Source: DASTYK01 sp964384585 (GTDB lineage: Bacteria; Gemmatimonadota; Gemmatimonadetes; Longimicrobiales; RSA9). Taken from it: DNA of 8,722 bases. The DNA lies in contig CAYLME010000144.1 of the NCBI GenBank assembly GCA_964384585.1, forward strand, positions 1 through 8,722, written 5' to 3'. The position numbers and the translations under genes are program-made. Shown piece after piece: positions 1 to 7,076 of the stretch. Position 1 is the first letter of the stretch. Each line of letters starts with the position of its first letter. The notes beneath the pieces were generated by a model. That model did no database searches. It saw nothing but the letters and a program-made list of their open reading frames with translations, and was not told where the DNA came from.

Positions 1-53
1 AATGAAACTCGAACATCGCCTGATGACACCGCGACGACGCGGGCTGGTGATAC

Positions 54-60
54 GAGGGGG
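54..60 (+). promoter_or_regulatory. Ribosome binding site for the sigma-54 response regulator
   Basis: GAGGGGG lies six bases before the ATG at 67, a good Shine-Dalgarno distance, and supports that start. The reading frame stays open upstream to the window edge, so an earlier start outside the window cannot be excluded. No promoter can be judged because only 66 bases precede the gene. Confidence 0.6.
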
Positions 61-66
61 CGCCGG

Positions 67-1626
67 ATGCAAACCCAATCGAGGACGCGCGCGCCTGTGG
101 GCAGGCGTGTCCAGCACTCCAACGGCGTCCGCCCGGAACCGCGCAGCCCTGTGAATGCAGCCGAGTCGCTGAATCTGACGGAGGAAGTGAAGTCCACGAT
201 CAAGGTGCTGATCGTGGATGACGAGGACACGTTGCGCGAGAGTTGTGCGAGCGTGTTGTCGGTGGAGGGGTTCGACGTCGCGACGTGCGGACAGGGCCAT
301 GAGGCGCTGACGCTGCTGAAGCGTCGTCCCTACGATATCGTGTTGTTGGACCTCCACATGTCGCAGGTCTTCGGCATGGACCTGCTCGAGGCGTGTCTCG
401 AGGCCTACCCGGACACGATCATCATCATCATGACGGGCAACCCCAGCGTCGAGTCGAGCATCGAGGCGCTTCGGGCGGGTGCCTGGGACTATCTGCCCAA
501 GCCGTTCGCTGCGAATCACCTGCAGATCCTGTTCGGGCGAGCCGCACACACGGTCCTGGTCGGTCGCGAATCGAAGGCGCTGAACAGCGAGCTCGAGAGT
601 AAGCACGGCCACAGCGACAAGGTCAACCTGCTCGGCGCGTCGACGTCGTTCCAGCGTGTCATCGCCCTCGCGCGCAAGGTGGCCGCGACGGACGCGTCGG
701 TATTCATTTCGGGCGAGAGCGGGACGGGGAAGGAGCAGATCGCGCAGTTCATCCACCAGCACAGCCGCCGCAGCAGCCGGCAGCTCGTCCCGGTCAACTG
801 CGCGGCCCTGCCGGAAGCACTACTCGAGAGCGAGATGTTCGGCCACGTCCAAGGCGCGTTCACCGGCGCCGTGCGCGAGAAGGCGGGCCTGCTCGAGGTC
901 TCCAACGGCGGCACCCTGTTCCTGGACGAGCTGACCGAGATGCCGGCCGTGCTGCAGGCGAAGTTCCTACGCGTGATCCAGGACGGTGTGGTCCGGCGCC
1001 TCGGCAGCACCACGACGGACGCCGTCGTCAATGTCCGTTTCATTGCCGCGACCAACCGCGATCCGAACCAAGCCGCCGAGGAAGGCATTCTGCGGCGCGA
1101 CCTCTTCTATCGCCTCTGCGTCGTGCCCATCCACATCCCGCCGCTCCGCGAGCGACGCTCCGACATTCCGGTCCTCGCCCAGCATTTCCTGCAGCGCTAC
1201 TGGGTGCAGCACCGCGCGGCGCGCGGGCTGCCGAAGTTCAGTCCGGAGGCAATCGCTGCATTGCAGTCACGGCCGTGGCCGGGAAACGTCCGCGAGCTAC
1301 AGAACGTGATCGAGCATGCCGTGGTGCTGCTCGAGCCGAATGCTGAGATCCGGCCGGACGATCTTCCTGACATGGGGAATGGGGCCATTTCGTCCCCAGT
1401 TTCGTCGGGTGCGGTGCCGTTCGAGGAGATGCGGGACGGAACATACCATGGCGTTCGCGAGAAAGTGCTTACAGATTTCGAACTCGGCTACCTGACCTGG
1501 CTGGTCGAGCGCGCGAACGGCAACATGTCGAAGGCGGCCCGCATAGCCGGTGTCGATCGGACCACACTCTACCGGCTGATGGAGAAACACGGCCTGCACC
1601 GTGACACGATCATTACAAGCAAGTAG
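67..1626 (+). CDS. NtrC-family sigma-54-dependent response regulator
   Basis: Transcription activator that, once phosphorylated, uses ATP hydrolysis to remodel sigma-54 RNA polymerase at -24/-12 promoters. The 519 aa show all three family domains. A receiver domain spans about residues 45-160, with acidic pair D51-D52, phospho-acceptor D95, T123 and K145 (motif KPF). A central AAA+ domain spans about 188-425, with Walker A GESGTGKE (216-223), the sigma-54 contact loop GAFTGA (263-268), Walker B GTLFLDE (282-288), arginine-finger segment RRDLFYRL (343-350) and sensor II WPGNVREL (404-411). A Fis-type helix-turn-helix lies at about 484-508. No key residue is missing, so it should be active. A basic, low-complexity stretch of about 44 aa precedes the receiver; the RBS supports keeping it. 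Its end overlaps the histidine kinase gene by 26 bases, which makes that kinase its likely partner. Target promoters are inferred to include the neighbouring polysaccharide genes, but no sigma-54 site of correct spacing was found here. Confidence 0.95.
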   Translation: MQTQSRTRAPVGRRVQHSNGVRPEPRSPVNAAESLNLTEEVKSTIKVLIVDDEDTLRESCASVLSVEGFDVATCGQGHEALTLLKRRPYDIVLLDLHMSQVFGMDLLEACLEAYPDTIIIIMTGNPSVESSIEALRAGAWDYLPKPFAANHLQILFGRAAHTVLVGRESKALNSELESKHGHSDKVNLLGASTSFQRVIALARKVAATDASVFISGESGTGKEQIAQFIHQHSRRSSRQLVPVNCAALPEALLESEMFGHVQGAFTGAVREKAGLLEVSNGGTLFLDELTEMPAVLQAKFLRVIQDGVVRRLGSTTTDAVVNVRFIAATNRDPNQAAEEGILRRDLFYRLCVVPIHIPPLRERRSDIPVLAQHFLQRYWVQHRAARGLPKFSPEAIAALQSRPWPGNVRELQNVIEHAVVLLEPNAEIRPDDLPDMGNGAISSPVSSGAVPFEEMRDGTYHGVREKVLTDFELGYLTWLVERANGNMSKAARIAGVDRTTLYRLMEKHGLHRDTIITSK

Positions 1627-2728
1627 GCGCACTGCACGCGCATCCGCGAACCGCGCGGAGTCGGTGAGCTACGGCAGGCCGACCCTGCTGCAACTCGTTG
1701 CGGGCTATGCCGGCGAGGAGATTGGCTTGGCGGCCGAACGGGTACGCGAAGAGCTGCCGGCGGATCTGCAGGTCCCGGATGAGGAACTGACACGCCACTT
1801 CGTCTGGATCGCGCGCGCGTGTCAGGCGAACGCGTCGGACGACGAACAGAACGGTGCAACGCTGACAATGCGCCGTCGCCTGATCGAGTTACTGCGCGCG
1901 AATATCATCTGCCACTGGAAAGAGTATCCGGCCACTGCGCCGGATATTCTTGAGACGATCGAGAAGCTTGAGCGCGCACAGAACGCGTGTCATCCGAGCC
2001 TCGAGCAGTCGTTCGCGGCGGAACTGGCGGACCGTGGCGGGCTCGACTTGGTGGTGGAAGTCGCGCACGACATGCGCTCACCGCTCACGTCGATCCTGTT
2101 CCTCTCGGAGATCCTCCACGGCGGGCAGAGCGGCGCGCTCAACGACGTGCAGAAGCGCCAGCTCGGCATCATCTACAGCGCGGCGCTCGGACTGGTCGGC
2201 ATGGCAAGCGACATGATCGAGGTGGCGCGCGGCGGCAACAAGCTGCCGACGGAACCGAGCGCGTTCTCCGTCAACGAGATCCTGACCAGTGTGCACGACC
2301 TGGTGAAGCCGACCGCGGAGGAGAAGCGGCTCGACCTGCGAATCCAGTCGCTGCGCTCACCACGTCGAATCGGGTTCCCGACGCCGCTCAGCCGCGTCCT
2401 GCTCAACCTGACCACCAACGCGCTCAAATTCACGGAAGACGGAACGGTTGAGCTGTCCGCCCGCGCCGTGGGCGGCGCGCGTGTCGAGTTCTCGGTCCGT
2501 GATACCGGACCGGGCATTCACCCCGAAGCCATGGCGACACTGTACCAGCCGTTCCGTCGGCAGGCCGCCCGCTCGACCGGGTACTATTTCTCCGGTACCG
2601 GTCTCGGCCTCGCAATCTGCCGCCGGCTGGTCGAAGCGATGGGCTCGGAACTGAAGCTCGAGACGCGCGACAACTGGGGCACACGCTTCAGCTTCATCAT
2701 CGAGTTGCCCGCAGCGAATCTGCTGTAG
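1601..2728 (+). CDS. Soluble sensor histidine kinase (HisKA plus HATPase_c)
   Basis: Histidine kinase expected to autophosphorylate and pass phosphate to D95 of the overlapping response regulator. In the 375 aa, the H-box VAHDMRSPLTS carries H156. The ATP-binding domain shows the N-box LLNLTTNALKF (267-277), G1 DTGPGI (301-306), an F-box-like YQPFRR and G2 GTGLGLAI (332-339). Residues 1-140 have no transmembrane segment or signal peptide and match no sensor domain I recognise, so the signal is probably cytoplasmic or comes from a partner protein. The start is uncertain. GTG 1601 lies inside the upstream gene and has no close Shine-Dalgarno; GTG 1664 (residue 22) has GGAG only three bases ahead. 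Either start implies translational coupling. The combination of a soluble kinase, a sigma-54 activator and a polysaccharide transferase recalls Gemmatimonadota loci, from memory of the family rather than a search. Confidence 0.92.
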   Translation: MTRSLQASRRTARASANRAESVSYGRPTLLQLVAGYAGEEIGLAAERVREELPADLQVPDEELTRHFVWIARACQANASDDEQNGATLTMRRRLIELLRANIICHWKEYPATAPDILETIEKLERAQNACHPSLEQSFAAELADRGGLDLVVEVAHDMRSPLTSILFLSEILHGGQSGALNDVQKRQLGIIYSAALGLVGMASDMIEVARGGNKLPTEPSAFSVNEILTSVHDLVKPTAEEKRLDLRIQSLRSPRRIGFPTPLSRVLLNLTTNALKFTEDGTVELSARAVGGARVEFSVRDTGPGIHPEAMATLYQPFRRQAARSTGYYFSGTGLGLAICRRLVEAMGSELKLETRDNWGTRFSFIIELPAANLL

Positions 2729-2753
2729 CTCTCTTCCACCGCGGCCTCCTACA

Positions 2754-2773
2754 AGGACAGGCTCGCCTGTCCT
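2754..2773 (+). terminator. Perfect 9-bp inverted repeat, probable terminator stem
   Basis: AGGACAGGC and GCCTGTCCT flank a TC dinucleotide; in RNA this would form an 8-bp stem with a CUCG loop. It begins 25 bases after the kinase stop codon, which fits a transcription end for the two-gene regulatory operon. No run of T follows, so it is not a classical intrinsic terminator; it could stabilise the 3' end or be a palindromic protein-binding site. Confidence 0.5.
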
Positions 2774-2789
2774 CACGCGCACATGCATA

Positions 2790-2822
2790 TGCCCAGTGAG
2801 AATGGGCAGCAAGTGCCCTTGC
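2790..2822 (+). promoter_or_regulatory. Overlapping, mutually exclusive short hairpins
   Basis: Three inverted repeats share bases. TGCCCA (2790-2795) pairs with TGGGCA (2803-2808). GGGCA (2804-2808) can instead pair with TGCCC (2814-2818). GCAAG (2809-2813) can pair with CTTGC (2818-2822). Alternating pairings are typical of attenuator-like leaders, but the stems are short and could arise by chance in GC-rich DNA. They lie about 220 bases before the phosphoglycosyl transferase start. A regulatory role is inference only. Confidence 0.25.
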
Positions 2823-3028
2823 GGCCGATTTCGTGTAGTAGCCCGACCACAGTAGTCGTCGCAGCGCGACGCAGCAGCGTCCCACCGCCCGACCTTCTCA
2901 CAGCGCCAACCCGTACGATAACAATGACTTAGATCGATGGCACCAGTGTGCTCCGTCTGAGCATGGCCGTTGCCCAAGCACTCTGCAGCGGTGCGACCTG
3001 CCGCCTCGCATTTCCGGACTCGCCTGTT

Positions 3029-3033
3029 GGGAG
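3029..3033 (+). promoter_or_regulatory. Ribosome binding site that decides the phosphoglycosyl transferase start
   Basis: GGGAG lies five bases before the ATG at 3039. An in-frame TTG at 2970 would add 23 residues but has no comparable site and lies upstream of the conserved domain, so 3039 is preferred. Confidence 0.6.
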
Positions 3034-3038
3034 CTTTC

Positions 3039-3782
3039 ATGCTGAGCACTGTGGACGGTGTATTCCGTCCTTCTGCAGATAGAGCAGTCGACCGATCCTG
3101 GATGCAGACGCCACGGCCCGCTGTGGTCGTGCGGGCCCGCACGCGCAGCAGGGCAGGCCACCGGGCACGACGCGTGCTGAACGTCATCGTGGCGAGCGTC
3201 GGGCTGATCCTGGCTGCGCCCGCGATGCTGATCGTAGCGCTCCTCGTCAAGCTGACGTCGCCCGGCCCGGTCTTGTACAAGCAGCCGCGCGTCGGCCTCG
3301 ACCGCCGCTCCGACAGTGGCGGCAACTGGCGCCGACGCGTCGACTACGGCGGTAAGCTCTTCACGATCTACAAGTTTCGCACGATGTACGTGCGTCAGTC
3401 GGAATCACAAGTCTGGGCGAAGCCGGGCGACCCGCGCATCACACCGATCGGCGCGTTCCTACGGCGCTACCGGCTGGACGAGTTGCCCCAGCTTTTCAAC
3501 GTGCTGCGCGGCGACATGAACGTGGTCGGCCCGCGGCCGGAGCAACCCGAGATCTTCCTGCAGCTCCGCGACAAGATCGAGCGCTACCCGGAACGGCAGC
3601 GCGTGCTGCCTGGCATCACGGGCTGGGCCCAGATTAACCAGCACTATGACCAGAACATCGAAGACGTGAAGCGGAAGGTGCAACTTGACCTCGAATACAC
3701 ATCAAAGTTGTCGGCTGCGGGGGATCTCCGCATTATGCTACGTACCGTTCCCGTCATGTTGTTCCGCAAAGGCGGCTGGTAG
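3039..3782 (+). CDS. Monotopic phosphoglycosyl transferase (bacterial sugar transferase, EPS initiation)
   Basis: Transfers a sugar-1-phosphate from a nucleotide sugar to undecaprenyl phosphate at the inner membrane, the first step in building EPS, O-antigen or capsule repeat units. The 247 aa (from ATG 3039) show the complete core family. After a basic N-terminus of about 40 residues comes a hydrophobic, proline-kinked segment (about 45-72, containing LILAAPAMLIVALL), the re-entrant membrane helix. Then follow SPGPVLYKQPRVG (74-86), YKFRTM (111-116), the catalytic Asp-Glu pair in RLDELPQLFNV (D147-E148), GDMNVVGPRPE (158-168) and PGITGWAQIN (191-200). The N-terminal multi-spanning domain of WbaP-type enzymes is absent, so this is the small PglC-like form. 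The sugar cannot be told from sequence. It sits downstream of the two-component pair after 0.3 kb, and its stop is 12 bases before the likely left end of an IS256-type element, so any original downstream operon has been cut off. Confidence 0.95.
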   Translation: MLSTVDGVFRPSADRAVDRSWMQTPRPAVVVRARTRSRAGHRARRVLNVIVASVGLILAAPAMLIVALLVKLTSPGPVLYKQPRVGLDRRSDSGGNWRRRVDYGGKLFTIYKFRTMYVRQSESQVWAKPGDPRITPIGAFLRRYRLDELPQLFNVLRGDMNVVGPRPEQPEIFLQLRDKIERYPERQRVLPGITGWAQINQHYDQNIEDVKRKVQLDLEYTSKLSAAGDLRIMLRTVPVMLFRKGGW

Positions 3783-3794
3783 GTCACTTGTTTA

Positions 3795-5143
3795 GGCTGT
3801 CGCACAGAAAAGTAACTGACTGATTCACCGGAACACTTGCCAAGACGAATGGCGTAGTTTCCATCCCCATGGGAAGTGGTGCCGCTCGAAACGTTCCGTC
3901 TGTACGGGCAAAGACCTTTGAACTTTGCACGTAGCGGTGGCAGTAGGGAGCGTGCGTATCTTCTGCACATTCGCCAGCTCGGCGCGGATGGGCTGAGGGG
4001 CGGTGGTGCCCGGCTCGCGGATGGGCATCGGTGCGAGCCCGCATGAATGGACACGTTCGCGTCGGGCTGTGCGAAACGGCTACAAGCCGCGGACGTTCAA
4101 GACACGTGTGCGAACGCTGGAGTTGCGCACACCGCAGGGCCGTCATGGCCGATTTCAGCCGAGCCCGTTCGAGCGCTACGAACGTAGTGAGAAGGCATTG
4201 ATCGCTGCGCCGTTTCAGATGTACGCGCAGGGCGTCTCGACGCGGAATGTGTCGAAGATTGTCGAGCAGCTTTGCGGGCACATGATCTCCGCATCGCCCG
4301 TCAGTGCGCTGACGACGAGGTGGCGGCGTAGCGGCGGCGCGGCCTGGCGAGCAACCGTTGCCGCTACTGATCGTCGATGCGCACTACGAGCAGGTGCGGC
4401 GCGAAGGCAGTGTTCCCTCGACGGCCGTGCTGTGGGTCGTCGAAATCGACGAGAATGGCTTGCGTGAGCATCTGGGACTGTGGACGGGCTCGGCCGAGAG
4501 CCTCGAAAGCTGGGGGACGCTCTTCCGTGATATGGTCGATCGTGGGGCTGTACGAGTCCAAGGTGCTAATTCGACACGCTCATCTCGACATCGGCGAAGC
4601 GCTCCAGCGCTACGTCCCGCACGCTGCGCATCAGCGCTGCACCGTACACCACCTGCGCAACGCGCCCGCGCACGTAAGCAGCGACGCCTGGAAGCATCAG
4701 GTGCGTGACGGCCTGCGAGATGTGTGGGGCAGCGCCCATCAGTGAACAGCCGCAGGAGCGCCTCCAAAGCCTGATTGCGCGAACTCGTTCCGCCATAGCC
4801 ACGCTGGCGCAGTGGCTCGAAGAGACGGCGGAGCAGACGTTGACGTTTCTGACTCACACCCAATCTAAACACCGGCGCCTGCTGAAGACTACAAACGGTA
4901 TGGAGCACGATGACGCCGAGGTGCGCCGACGCACTCGCGTGGTGCGTATGTTCCCGAACGAAAGTTCACTGGTACGGCTGCTGGGTGCTCTCGCTATTGA
5001 GCGCTACTGGCAGTGGCTGGAACGCAGGTACATGATGTTCTGGGATGGGCCGACGACGGAGAGCAACTCGCGCGCAGTGCGTGAGCGACCGTTAGCCAGA
5101 AGCTCAATTTACAGATAATTCAGCACCTGATCGCCGTACAGCC
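3795..5143 (+). mobile_element. Decayed IS256-family insertion sequence (proposed ends)
   Basis: The element carries a broken IS256-type transposase and is about 1.35 kb between the proposed ends, the usual size for this family. The left tip GGCTGT (3795-3800) is mirrored by ACAGCC (5138-5143). Immediately outside, ACTTGTTTA (3786-3794) and ACTTGGATG (5144-5152) agree at six of nine positions, as expected of a decayed 9-bp target duplication; IS256 elements make 8-9 bp duplications. Beyond the six-base tip the inverted repeats match only patchily, so the ends are a proposal. The stretch 3801-4002 should contain the transposase N-terminus, but I could not recover it in any frame. The element separates the phosphoglycosyl transferase from the GT4 gene. 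Confidence 0.6.
4003..5118 (+). pseudogene. IS256-family (mutator-type) transposase, frameshifted
   Basis: Pieces of one transposase appear in order across three frames. They are: ASPHEW...RNGYKPRTFKTRV and ALIAAPFQMYAQGVSTRNV (about 4003-4311); DDEVAA followed by a TAG where Trp is expected (4311-4331); PLLIVDAHYEQVRREG through TLFRDMVDRG (about 4343-4540); YESKVLIRHAHLDIGEAL through RDGLRDVWG (about 4550-4730); and PISEQPQERLQSL through TTNGME, RRRTRVVRMFPNE and LERRYMMF (about 4735-5040). The first catalytic Asp (IVDAHY) and the Glu in TTNGME are present. The second Asp, expected in a (S)DAHL motif, reads RHAHL, a D-to-H change. Two of the frameshifts fall at GGGG runs (near 4544 and 4725). 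The nonsense codon and the lost catalytic residue argue for real decay rather than sequencing error alone. It is inactive. Confidence 0.88.
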
Positions 5144-5235
5144 ACTTGGATGATCTCAGTCGCGTCCCCTCATGGCGTGGGACTCTGGCGCGATCATAAC
5201 GGTTAGCCGACGCACACAATGACAAAGCGAGTACC
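5119..5235 (+). other. Short region between the IS remnant and the GT4 gene
   Basis: Contains the proposed right end of the IS256 element (to 5143), then about 90 bases before the glycosyltransferase start. I see no gene, no strong Shine-Dalgarno and no clear promoter. If the IS insertion cut an operon, the downstream gene must use a promoter in this stretch or read-through from the element. Confidence 0.4.
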
Positions 5236-6375
5236 ATGCCCCGACCAGTAGACCCAGCCGGTTCGATGAGCCCGATTCGTCTTGGTTTGGCGGCCAATGA
5301 CAATCGGTCGCGCTATCTCTTTGATCAGCTACGCAGCCGCGTCATCCATACTGAGGAGTTCGAGTTCGACCGCATTCCCAGCTGGTTGCGTGCCAGTGCA
5401 GGCGCGCTAAGCTGGCGACCATCTAAGCCAGAGTGGTGGCTCACGTATCAGATGCATCCGCTAGTGCAGGGTCAGCGCGGCCGAGTTCTACGCGGGTCAA
5501 TGCGAGCCGGAGGCACGGTCGACGCACTGCTCATGTGGGGTAGTTGGTTCCACCCGCGCGTGAACATTCCTTATTTTAACTTCATTGACCAAAGCCTTTC
5601 CCTCGCGCCGGTCGAAGGGGAGCCCGGTGGACGTTACGTGAATCGCAGGCGCGCCCATCAACTTCAAGGGGAAACGTACCGCGACACAGGCGCTATCTTC
5701 TGCTACTCGGAATGGGGCCGCGCGCAGACACTTGATGCATACCCGTGGCTTGATCCTGCGCGCGTGCGCGCGGTGGGCTGGGGGCCGTGCGGCGTCGATA
5801 TGTCCGACGAAATCATCCATCGGACCGAGACTCCACCCATTGTGCTGCACGTCTCGAATGACTTTCATCGCAAGGGTATCGATTTTCTGGTAGCGACCGC
5901 AGCCAAGGTGCGGCAGCATATACCGGAGGCGCGGTTCATTGTCATCGGCCACGACCATGGTGGTTTGAGTCCACTTCCGACCGGTGGGGGCATCGAGTAT
6001 GTGGGGCCCGTGTTCGACAAAGCCCTGTTGGCGGAGTATTTCCGTTCTGCCACGGTATACTTCTCGCCGCACCGGTTCGATCGTTCTCCGCATGTACTGG
6101 TCGAGGCGATGAGCGCAAGCCTGCCGTTCGTCACGTCGGCACAGGGTGGTGCGCTGGAGCTAGCTGCTACGGGCGGAGGCTTGGCCCTATCCGTGGGTGA
6201 TATAGATGCGTACACGGATGCCGTTACTCGGCTCCTGGCTGACCGTGAGTACGGGGCTCGTCTTGGTAAGGCTGGGTTGACGGCCGTGCGAGACCGCTAC
6301 AACTGGCCCGCGATCGCCGATCGTGTTATGAGTGAGATGAAGCTGCATTTAGACGCCACCGCAACCGCTTCATAG
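5236..6375 (+). CDS. GT4-type glycosyltransferase (GT-B fold)
   Basis: Retaining glycosyltransferase expected to add a sugar from a nucleotide donor to a lipid-linked glycan or similar acceptor on the cytoplasmic face of the membrane. The 379 aa protein has a family-typical length. The C-terminal GT-B half is clear: IVLHVSNDFHRKGIDFLV (about 202-219, with the conserved R-K-G), ARFIVIGHD (232-240), GGIEYVGPVF (251-260), and DRSPHVLVEAMSASLPFV (282-299). The last segment is the EX7E motif with Asp (D282) in place of the first Glu and E290 retained. The C-terminus RDRYNWPAIADRV (352-364) is typical of the family. The N-terminal acceptor half (1-190) is less conserved and I cannot assign a substrate. 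ATG 5236 is used; ATG 5266 (residue 11) is a plausible alternative, and neither has a strong Shine-Dalgarno. Codon choice looks somewhat less GC-biased than in the three left-hand genes, which may hint at separate acquisition. Confidence 0.88.
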   Translation: MPRPVDPAGSMSPIRLGLAANDNRSRYLFDQLRSRVIHTEEFEFDRIPSWLRASAGALSWRPSKPEWWLTYQMHPLVQGQRGRVLRGSMRAGGTVDALLMWGSWFHPRVNIPYFNFIDQSLSLAPVEGEPGGRYVNRRRAHQLQGETYRDTGAIFCYSEWGRAQTLDAYPWLDPARVRAVGWGPCGVDMSDEIIHRTETPPIVLHVSNDFHRKGIDFLVATAAKVRQHIPEARFIVIGHDHGGLSPLPTGGGIEYVGPVFDKALLAEYFRSATVYFSPHRFDRSPHVLVEAMSASLPFVTSAQGGALELAATGGGLALSVGDIDAYTDAVTRLLADREYGARLGKAGLTAVRDRYNWPAIADRVMSEMKLHLDATATAS

Positions 6376-6377
6376 CC

Positions 6378-6383
6378 GGAGGG
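6378..6383 (+). promoter_or_regulatory. Strong ribosome binding site retained before a dead gene
   Basis: GGAGGG lies nine bases before GTG 6393 and just after the GT4 stop codon at 6373-6375. This suggests the methyltransferase remnant was once translated as the next gene of the same operon. Confidence 0.55.
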
Positions 6384-6392
6384 TCCAACGCA

Positions 6393-6868
6393 GTGAGCGC
6401 ATCTCGAAGAATCTCACCTTTGGCTGTTTAGCTTGCTGGTTTGGGCGAAGTATGTCTCTCGATTTTATCCGGTGCGTGGCACGTGGCTTTGGAGCCGCAT
6501 ACGCCTAAGCCAGCCGGCCTATCGAGGTGCGTGTGCTGGAATCCGCGCATCGCTAATTAGTGCGGCCATCGTTCTCCGACGTTCGCACGTTCGAGACAAT
6601 CTTCATTTCAAAGAGTAATGATCTGGCTGGAGTCAGTGTGCCGAGCGTAATCGTTGACGCAGGCGCAAAAGTAGGCTATTCCGGCGCCTTCTTTGCAGAG
6701 CGCTATCCGCAGGTTACATATTCGCGATCGGGCCGGATCGACAACACTTTGACCTTGAAGCGCAACACTTGTGTAACCCAATGCCGCGGCCGATCCATGC
6801 AGCCGTCTGGTCTTGCTCGGGTAAGGTTAAGATCACCAACCCGGACGCGCTCCCATGGGTGTTGCGAG
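6393..6868 (+). pseudogene. FkbM-family methyltransferase remnant, frameshifted and truncated
   Basis: FkbM-type enzymes are SAM-dependent O-methyltransferases, often found in polysaccharide clusters. The segments keep collinear order but change frame. MSASRRISPLAV starts at GTG 6393 and then hits a stop. VWAKYVSRFYPVRGTW (about 6439-6486) and RASLI follow in another frame. VRPSFSDVRTFETIFISK (about 6560-6613) leads into the SAM-binding motif VIVDAGAKVGYSGAFFAERYP. IGPDRQHFDL (6727-6756) resembles the usual IEPD segment, with Gly for Glu. LKRNT follows, then PIHAAVWSCSGKVKITNPDA (about 6790-6849) and LPWVLRA. At least four shifts are needed, near 6425, 6556, 6712 and 6756. Similarity ends at about 6868, where an IS110 fragment begins on the opposite strand, so the C-terminal half is lost. 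It sits 17 bases after the GT4 gene and probably belonged to the same operon. Confidence 0.75.
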
Positions 6869-6879
6869 CCGGCGCTGCA

Positions 6880-7027
6880 ACTGCAAACGCGGCGGCGCCA
6901 GTCCGCGCAGTTTCCGGAACGAATCAGGGGGCGTCAGCACCGGCGCCCTCAGCCGCTTGCCGCTCCCGCTCACCTCCGCCAGCGTGCAGTTCGACGCATG
7001 GGCATCCAACCCGATATACCTGTCCAT
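6880..7027 (-). pseudogene. IS110-family transposase, N-terminal fragment
   Basis: On the minus strand, ATG at 7027 opens MDRYIGLDAHASNCTLAEV followed by SGSGKRLRAPV. This is the start of IS110-type (DEDD, RuvC-like) recombinases, with the first catalytic Asp in GLDAH. Similarity fades after about 35 residues and nothing of the remaining 300 or so residues follows here, so it is a fragment. Only 49 bases separate its ATG from the stop of the methyltransferase gene on the same strand, so little of an upstream IS110 end, where bridge RNA is encoded in IS110-group elements, can remain. It abuts the broken end of the FkbM-like gene and may mark the break point. Confidence 0.72.
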
Positions 7028-7076
7028 GAGCGGTGCGGAGGCTATCCCTCTCGCACATCTATACGCGATGCGGAAC

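Larger units (their letters stand above)
2729..3038 (+). other. Noncoding leader region before the phosphoglycosyl transferase
   Basis: About 310 bases with no convincing gene on either strand; minus-strand frames that cross it are antisense to the flanking genes. It holds a perfect inverted repeat just after the kinase stop (2754-2773), overlapping short hairpins (2790-2822), a 6-bp hairpin CGTCGC/GCGACG at 2857-2871, and a direct repeat GCCCGACC at 2841-2848 and 2887-2894. The promoter of the downstream gene should lie here, but no -35/-10 or -24/-12 pair of good quality is visible. Confidence 0.5.

Noticed and set aside
2938..2952. Sigma-54-like promoter TGGCAC...TGCT upstream of the phosphoglycosyl transferase
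   Set aside because: The GG and GC elements are nine bases apart instead of the required ten, and the -12 part is GTGCT rather than TTGC; this spacing is normally strict.
2970..3038. Upstream TTG start for the phosphoglycosyl transferase
   Set aside because: No Shine-Dalgarno and no conserved sequence; ATG 3039 has GGGAG at five bases.
2357..3325. 322-codon open frame on the minus strand
   Set aside because: It is antisense to the kinase 3' end and the transferase 5' end, its product has no recognisable domain, and it reflects GC-rich codon structure.
6477..6491. TGGCACGTGGCTTTG resembling a -24/-12 element
   Set aside because: No GC at the required position, and it lies within the FkbM-like remnant.
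7028..7076. Possible IS110 bridge-RNA region upstream of the N-terminal fragment
   Set aside because: Only 49 bases separate the fragment from the methyltransferase stop, too short for a complete bridge RNA, and no convincing structure is seen.
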